Origin: Pyrobaculum arsenaticum DSM 13514
GTDB taxonomy: Archaea; Thermoproteota; Thermoprotei; Thermoproteales; Thermoproteaceae
Direction: 5' to 3'
Assembly (NCBI RefSeq): GCF_000016385.1
Contig: NC_009376.1
Location: 2,046,001 to 2,110,000 of the forward strand
Length of the DNA stretch: 64,000 bases
Shown: positions 58,907 through 64,000 of the stretch, in pieces
Numbering within the stretch: position 1 is the first letter of the stretch
Layout: each line of letters opens with the position of its first letter
The notes under the pieces: generated by a model
What the model was told of the DNA's origin: nothing
Database searches by the model: none
The model's input: the letters and a program-made list of their open reading frames with translations, nothing else
Position numbers and translations under genes: made by a program

Positions 58907-61900
58907 ATGAGAATAAAACCCATACTTACAGCATTGGTAATAACAATGGTAATCCTTTATGCCCAGTCTCTGAAAACTACAGGCACAAACCCGGCGATCT
59001 TTGACACAAACGCGCCGGTGGTTGCCAAACTCGTTGTTTCTGACTTAAACTCGTTTGCATCTCAGTGGAAGGCGGCCCCGACTGTACGATTGATGAAAAT
59101 AGCAAATAGAGATGTAAATGTCGTATCGCTTTCCATAAACGGCGTCCAGTTGTCTGGTAGAGTGGATGGCAATGTGGCATCGCTTTACTACAAGGGGCCA
59201 GCCGCGGCTTTGAAAAAAGTTGTGGAATCTCCATATGTCCAGTCCGTATACGTGAAGGCAATGCCGGAGATACCGCCTAAGGACTTCTTTACGGAGGTGC
59301 GCGATTTTGTGGAAAGGGGGGCGGGCACTCCGCAACCCACGCTCCCGCTCATGAGGGAGATAATCGGCGCCAGCAAAGTTGAACAGCTATTCGGCGTAAA
59401 CGGCACCGGCGTGGTGATCGCCATAGTGGACACAGGCGTCGACTACGGTCACCTAGACCTCCAAGACGCACTGGCATGGCTGATAAAGACTAAGGACAAC
59501 AAGGAGATTATAGCCGCCTCAATAGCGATCTCCGGCACCACTCTCCAGTACAAGACGCTGAGGGGTCAGACAGCCTCGGTACCCCTTGATCAAGTAGCCT
59601 CAGTAGAGCCGCTTGTCCTCGACGCAGACGAGTCGCAGGTTATTCTCTTCCAGGGCTTTACGGCCTCTGGAGGTTACTTGCCCACCAGCGGCAAGGCATT
59701 TAATGTAGTAGACGGACCCAGCCTCTACGACGTCACCGCATCTTGCAACTACGCAGTGGCGGGTCTGACAAGTAGGAGCGGCGTGTATAAATTTGGCATG
59801 ACGTACTTGTACATTCCGTGGTACGGCGGCTATGTAAGTGTCGGCGTTGTGATGTATGACCCAGAACAGCCGGGCGTCTACACCGCGGCCCGTGTAGATA
59901 TCAACAACAACTGCAACTTCTCTGACGACACGGAGCTGAGATACTTCGGCAATAGGCTTATTATAGACAACCCCACGGCGCCTACTAGGAGCCTCGGCGT
60001 CGCCGGAGGCTACTTCTTCGACCGAGGCCTTTGGTTTGACTTCTACGCCAAGTTCTACCCCGGGTGGGACCTCTCCGGCAACTACCTCAGCATCTTCTAC
60101 GACTTCAACGGCCACGGCACGGCCTGTAGCTCCGTGGCCGCGGGTAGGGGCAAGGCCACGTACAACCTGGGCTTGCTGGGTCCACAAAAGCTGAGGGGGA
60201 TCGCCCCCGGCGCCAAGGTGCTCGGCGTTAAGGGACTGTGGTCGGGCATGGTGGAGCCCGGCATGATGTGGGCTGCCGGCTTCGACGTCGATAGCAACGG
60301 CCAGTGGTACTGGACTGGGCAGAAGAGGGCCCACGTCATTAGCAACAGCTGGGGCATCTCGACGTTCACATACGACTATGCCGGCTTCGGCTACGATTTC
60401 GAGTCTGCAGTGGTCAACGCCTTAGCCGCGCCGAGGTTCCTCGACAGAAACTACCCGGGCATTGTAATAGTACATGCCGGCGGCAACGGCGGCTACGGCT
60501 TCGGCACCATCACAAGCCCCGGCGCCGCCGTAGGGGCCATCACCGTAGGCGCCGCCACCAGCGGACACTTCTGGCTAGCGATCGGCACTCCGTATAACGG
60601 CTTTAGGTGGGGCGACATAATCAGCTGGTCGCTGAGGGGGCCAACGCCAGCCGGCTACGTTAAGCCCGATGTAGTCAACGTAGGCGCCTTCGGCATTGCA
60701 ACCTATCCAGTGGGCTGGGGCAGATACTACTACGGCACTCCCGAAGATTGGGATACCTTTGGCGGCACCTCGCAGGCGACGCCGCTAACAGCAGGCGTAG
60801 TTGCTCTTGTGCTCAGCGCGGTGGCCGACAGGGTTGATCCCGCCTCTGTAGATCCCTATCTGGTTAGGCAGTTCATCACAAGCACCGCGGTCGACATAGG
60901 CTACACGCCGTTTACCGCAGGCCACGGCTTTGTAAACGCCACAGCAACCGTTATCGCGGCGCGCTCCTACTACGGCTTGCCGGCGCCAATCGCGCCCGTG
61001 GCGTTGATCCGTACGAATTCTGTATTCAACCCAGAAAACTCCTGGGATTTCCAGTGGAGGGTAAATATACCGCTATATTTCGGTTACTTATTGAACAACT
61101 TATTGACCACTCAGTGGACGTCTTATATACAGACCTATATCCCGCAACCTAACATCGGTATGACAAGCCTCTACCTAAGCACGACGCCAGGCGGCCAAGC
61201 AGTGGGGCAACTTGTGGTCACTTCGACAAATTGGGCGCTTTCTGTTAAAGCAGAGGCCTTTACGCTAACGCCGGTATATAAGAAGTCTACGGTAATTAGC
61301 ATACCGGTTAGGGCACTCGGAGGTTATTTCACAATGCAACAACTCGGCTTTGATGAAAACGTGTTGAAGCAGGCCGATCTTGTGGTGTTTAGGATGTCTT
61401 ACAGCTTCTCGGCATTCGACCCAGAGTTTAACTACGCACTTAACACGAGACCTGTTTTGTGGGTCTTCGGCTGGGCCGATCTCAACAACGATGGACAAAT
61501 CTCCACTAACGAGCTCACGTGGCTGAACTACGGCTACCAACGCCATACGGTTACTGAGGTGCCAGTCTCGAAGCTATCTGCAAAGCTCTTGCCTAATCAG
61601 AGGCTTGTGCTAAGAGTGGATGCACGCCCGGTCGCACCTCCATATCCCGCTACTGTGCCTGTAAATGTTGAGGTTGTTGCGTACAAGAGGACTCCGGCAC
61701 CAGATGTACAGATAACGCCGACAAGCATAGTGCTGAAACCGCGCCAGAGCTTCACCTTTACAGTAGTTGTTAGAGCGCCTCCAAACGTCGCTCCCACTGC
61801 CTACGAAAGGCTTGTTGTCCTCACGATAAACGGCACGAGCTACGTAGTGCCTCTCAGCTATGTTGTGAGAGCAAGCGTCCCAGTGAACGCGGAGTATGTC

Positions 61901-62683
61901 CTAACCGCCGGGAGGTCTGACAGCTGGTACAACGTCAGCGAGGTGAGGGGTGGCAACGACTGGAGCTGGAGGTACGAGTCTGGGGACTGGCGCGTCTACT
62001 TCATCTCCACTCCGACACTTGCCAGAGGGCTTTACGTGGACTTCGCGTGGAGCTGTACCAACACGTCTATGATCGTCTACACATTGACAGACAGCGGGTT
62101 CTTTGCAGGTTATTTATGGAACCAGGGTGTCAGCTACCACCAGTATCTAGGCTCCGGGATATTTACATGGACAAGCACCGGTGGCCAGGCTAGGATTGTG
62201 GCTCTCCCCTCCGCATCTTTCGCAGTGCCCATAAGCGTAAGCGGATTTGCCCACACAACTATGTCAGCCTCTTACCCCATCCGCGAGAGTAGGAGTTTTA
62301 TCATTCTGGCGCGGACTTCGCTATACGGCGGCTGTGGCACCAGCGAGCCGATCAAGGGTGTGGTCAAGCCGTTTATAGAGGGTAGAGATGCGCCGGTTTT
62401 AGCCACCACGTCGCCGTTTATAAGAGTTGCGCTTAGCAAGCCGCCCATAGACTACGACTTCGCCGTCAAGTTCGCTTCTGTACTCGGCGGTGGGTTCGTA
62501 GTACCTATGGCAACGATCAGCGGCGATTTAACCTTTAACATGTACTTCATAAGGACCCCGTTGTTTGTAGACTACGTCGCATTGCTCTACTCATCCAGAT
62601 ACGCGACGTGGTATAGGACTGGTGGGAATAACTTTGGCGGATATCCGTGGTACGCCGTTGAGGGGGTGTCTGTAATTAGCTAA
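58907..62683 (+). CDS. Large secreted subtilisin-like serine protease
   Basis: A 1258-residue S8 peptidase. Residues 1-20 are a signal peptide and about 20-130 a propeptide. The catalytic triad is D175 (VIAIVDTGVDYGH), H403 (FNGHGTACSS) and S622 (GGTSQATPLTAG), with oxyanion N527 (AGGNGGYG). A 227-residue gap separates Asp and His, far longer than the 30-40 residues in subtilisin, as in pyrolysin- or tripeptidyl-peptidase II-like enzymes. The 600-residue C-terminal part is beta-rich with an Ig-like DVQITPTSIVLKPRQSFTFTVVVRAPP segment. No C-terminal membrane anchor is seen. The ATG is leaderless (atatttaaaaaaag upstream). Confidence 0.93.
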   Translation: MRIKPILTALVITMVILYAQSLKTTGTNPAIFDTNAPVVAKLVVSDLNSFASQWKAAPTVRLMKIANRDVNVVSLSINGVQLSGRVDGNVASLYYKGPAAALKKVVESPYVQSVYVKAMPEIPPKDFFTEVRDFVERGAGTPQPTLPLMREIIGASKVEQLFGVNGTGVVIAIVDTGVDYGHLDLQDALAWLIKTKDNKEIIAASIAISGTTLQYKTLRGQTASVPLDQVASVEPLVLDADESQVILFQGFTASGGYLPTSGKAFNVVDGPSLYDVTASCNYAVAGLTSRSGVYKFGMTYLYIPWYGGYVSVGVVMYDPEQPGVYTAARVDINNNCNFSDDTELRYFGNRLIIDNPTAPTRSLGVAGGYFFDRGLWFDFYAKFYPGWDLSGNYLSIFYDFNGHGTACSSVAAGRGKATYNLGLLGPQKLRGIAPGAKVLGVKGLWSGMVEPGMMWAAGFDVDSNGQWYWTGQKRAHVISNSWGISTFTYDYAGFGYDFESAVVNALAAPRFLDRNYPGIVIVHAGGNGGYGFGTITSPGAAVGAITVGAATSGHFWLAIGTPYNGFRWGDIISWSLRGPTPAGYVKPDVVNVGAFGIATYPVGWGRYYYGTPEDWDTFGGTSQATPLTAGVVALVLSAVADRVDPASVDPYLVRQFITSTAVDIGYTPFTAGHGFVNATATVIAARSYYGLPAPIAPVALIRTNSVFNPENSWDFQWRVNIPLYFGYLLNNLLTTQWTSYIQTYIPQPNIGMTSLYLSTTPGGQAVGQLVVTSTNWALSVKAEAFTLTPVYKKSTVISIPVRALGGYFTMQQLGFDENVLKQADLVVFRMSYSFSAFDPEFNYALNTRPVLWVFGWADLNNDGQISTNELTWLNYGYQRHTVTEVPVSKLSAKLLPNQRLVLRVDARPVAPPYPATVPVNVEVVAYKRTPAPDVQITPTSIVLKPRQSFTFTVVVRAPPNVAPTAYERLVVLTINGTSYVVPLSYVVRASVPVNAEYVLTAGRSDSWYNVSEVRGGNDWSWRYESGDWRVYFISTPTLARGLYVDFAWSCTNTSMIVYTLTDSGFFAGYLWNQGVSYHQYLGSGIFTWTSTGGQARIVALPSASFAVPISVSGFAHTTMSASYPIRESRSFIILARTSLYGGCGTSEPIKGVVKPFIEGRDAPVLATTSPFIRVALSKPPIDYDFAVKFASVLGGGFVVPMATISGDLTFNMYFIRTPLFVDYVALLYSSRYATWYRTGGNNFGGYPWYAVEGVSVIS

Positions 62684-63113
62684 TTTTTTCTACTAGCTTC
62701 TCGGTTTCTAAGATTTTTTTCCATGCCTTTAGTAAAACTGCCCTAATTTCGTCACGGGATACTAGCCGCAGTACCTCTTCTCTGGCGGCCCATATGTATG
62801 AGTCGTGTTCTTTTGAGAGTTTTACTTCTTTCTCGCGGCTGCGGGCTAGGAAGTATACCACCTCCCTGTATACAGTACGTCCCTTTTTTGAGTATTTGTA
62901 GCGTATCTCCTCCTTGAAGGATGGGATCAGCTCCACTTTTAGGCCAGTCTCTTCCAGTATTTCCCTTATGGCGGCGGCCTCGTCTGTCTCGTAGAGGTGG
63001 ACAAGGCCGTGTGGGAAGTCCCAGCCAAATCTGCCGTGTAGCAACAAGTAGAATACGTCTCCTCTCTCTACTATGTACACTACCGCCCCAGCGGAGCGCT
63101 CATAAAACCTCAC
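62676..63113 (-). CDS. Nudix hydrolase (Ap4A hydrolase-like)
   Basis: A 145-residue Nudix protein. The box G-x5-E-x7-REILEETG reads GLVHLYETDEAAAIREILEETGLKV. WDFPHGLV before it and RFYERSAGAVVYIVERGD at the N terminus resemble diadenosine tetraphosphate hydrolases, which also remove caps or damaged nucleotides. Substrate assignment is inference. The start is 24 bp from the A/T run aaaaaaatatta (63131-63143). It converges on the protease gene (8-bp overlap). Confidence 0.86.
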   Translation of the reverse strand: MRFYERSAGAVVYIVERGDVFYLLLHGRFGWDFPHGLVHLYETDEAAAIREILEETGLKVELIPSFKEEIRYKYSKKGRTVYREVVYFLARSREKEVKLSKEHDSYIWAAREEVLRLVSRDEIRAVLLKAWKKILETEKLVEKIS

Positions 63114-63146
63114 AACAAGTCTATCATGCGTGTTAATATTTTTTTA

Positions 63147-63746
63147 CTATATCCTTAAACCATACGGGCAGAAATACTCAATTCCAAGGTCTTTGTACAG
63201 GGTGGAAATTGCGCCGTACATCACTATTGGCTTTCCAAGCTCTTTGGCTTTTTTCACAAGCTCCACCACGTTGGTGAGGTGCAGAGCCCCAGGTGTTATC
63301 AATACTACACGTGCTTTTTCTATCCAGTTTTCTGGCTCCGATAGGTCTACGAGGTCGTAGGGGATGAGTCTCCCCTCGACGTCTGCCACTGCGCCGTTTG
63401 TTAGAGAGAATAGCTCTCCTGCTACTCTGCTATTAAACCCTACTAGAAGGATGGGGCCACCGTATCTAGCTAGCAAGTAACCCACAAGCTTCTTGACGCA
63501 TGTATCTGACTTCTTCTCGCTACAAACCTCTACTCTTCTTAGACCTTTTTCTCTTTGTCTTTTCAATACTTCGAGACATGTCCGTAGACTGGGGCTTCTC
63601 TCCGCCTCTTCAAGACTGTAGAGTCCCGGTGCCGTTTTTTTGTCTACTGGTACGTCTGCGCAGATGTCTCCAAGACAACATCTTGCAAGTGCTTGACCAT
63701 CGCATAGATCAACGCCGTACTCTCTTAGTATCGCAACAGACAACAC
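63147..63746 (-). CDS. Rossmann-like protein, possibly DUF364
   Basis: A 199-residue protein. The C-terminal half ILLVGFNSRVAGELFSL...NWIEKARVVLITPGALHLTNVVELVKKAKELGKPIVMYGAIST resembles DUF364-type proteins predicted to bind metals or a cofactor. The N-terminal half has several Cys (LCDGQALARCCLGDIC). Assignment is tentative. The GTG start at 63746 has the element ggtttataac about 20 bp upstream. Confidence 0.62.
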   Translation of the reverse strand: MLSVAILREYGVDLCDGQALARCCLGDICADVPVDKKTAPGLYSLEEAERSPSLRTCLEVLKRQREKGLRRVEVCSEKKSDTCVKKLVGYLLARYGGPILLVGFNSRVAGELFSLTNGAVADVEGRLIPYDLVDLSEPENWIEKARVVLITPGALHLTNVVELVKKAKELGKPIVMYGAISTLYKDLGIEYFCPYGLRI

Positions 63747-63852
63747 GTCCCTAAGGCGAGATGTAGTTATAAACCTTGACGCTGTGTCTTGAGATACGGC
63801 TTTGCGCGTTTGTCGAAAATCAAAATTTAAACTTTAGCAATAACGTAATACA

Positions 63853-64000
63853 ATGGAAATTTTGAAGTACGACTTACTAATCATTGGATCCGGAATAGCG
63901 GGTTTGCGTGCGGCCACAGCAGCCGCATGGGCCAGCGGGGGGAAAATATCCATTGCAATTTTGTCCAAAATCCAGGCGATGCGTAGTCACAGCCTCTCGG
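63853..64000 (+). CDS. sdhA: Succinate dehydrogenase/fumarate reductase flavoprotein subunit (5' part)
   Basis: The window ends inside this gene. The 49 visible codons encode the FAD-binding Rossmann start, YDLLIIGSGIAGLRAATAAA, followed by KISIAILSKIQAMRSHS, which matches the histidyl-flavin subunit family with the SHS motif before the flavin-linked His region. The leaderless ATG has the element aaatttaaac about 24 bp upstream. L-aspartate oxidase is a less likely alternative. Confidence 0.82.
   Translation, partial: MEILKYDLLIIGSGIAGLRAATAAAWASGGKISIAILSKIQAMRSHSLS

Overview
The window comes from a hyperthermophilic crenarchaeon of the Thermoproteaceae, most likely a Pyrobaculum. The evidence is a crenarchaeal RNA polymerase gene order (rpoH-rpoB-rpoA1-rpoA2-rpl30e-nusA), archaeal-only lipid and translation genes (CarS, aEF1B, RpoD with a cluster-type Cys motif), a tRNA-Ser with two introns in its anticodon arm, and mostly leaderless genes. 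In most transcription units an A/T-rich TATA element sits 22-27 bp before an ATG or GTG that is itself the inferred transcript start. I used this spacing to choose starts and moved several well inside the longest open frame. No CRISPR array, insertion sequence or defence island was seen.

Layout. 0.2-12 kb: aldehyde:ferredoxin oxidoreductase, NAD kinase, a PIN protein, a CTP-dependent lipid kinase-like protein, DUF371, TyrRS, a geranylgeranyl reductase, an HD phosphohydrolase, a methyltransferase, an Xaa-Pro peptidase and small unknowns. 12-25 kb: zinc-ribbon and membrane proteins, an ATP-grasp ligase, family 4 uracil-DNA glycosylase, DUF2070, a Trm5-like methyltransferase, RadA, a radical SAM enzyme, a three-finger C2H2 protein and CarS. 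25.6-41.3 kb is the core: ATP synthase F-E-A, RNA polymerase H-B-A'-A'', L30e, NusA, S12, RNA polymerase D, L18e, L13, S9, RNA polymerase N, an Lsm protein and AdoMet synthetase. 41-49 kb: DUF460, Rio2, UPF0179, a DUF357-cytidylyltransferase fusion, endonuclease V, a universal stress protein and a sugar-type ABC importer without its ATPase. 49.5-64 kb: tRNA-Ser, a COG2888 zinc ribbon, aEF1B, CDC48, FEN1, Pcm, AspRS, a KH protein, a second radical SAM enzyme, Pth2, a 1258-residue subtilase, a Nudix hydrolase, a Rossmann-like protein and the start of a succinate dehydrogenase flavoprotein.

How the genes fit together. Information processing dominates (transcription, ribosome, tRNA charging and modification, Rio2). 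DNA repair genes are scattered (RadA, UDG, EndoV, FEN1). Ether-lipid synthesis genes lie at three separate sites (geranylgeranyl reductase, CarS, SEC59-like kinase). Many gene pairs are divergent, 40-55 bp apart, with one near-palindromic TATA element at the midpoint.

The least ordinary items are two decayed genes in gaps that would otherwise be called empty: an antisense remnant of a secreted-protein gene inside the RNA polymerase/ribosomal cluster (36.57-36.93 kb) and a radA fragment with two nonsense codons abutting the tRNA-Ser gene (49.52-49.77 kb). Others are the double-intron tRNA, a short A-ending-codon patch inside CDC48, and two small genes (12110-12280 and 14431-14583) shorter than usual cut-offs. 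I did not find a clear new multi-gene system.
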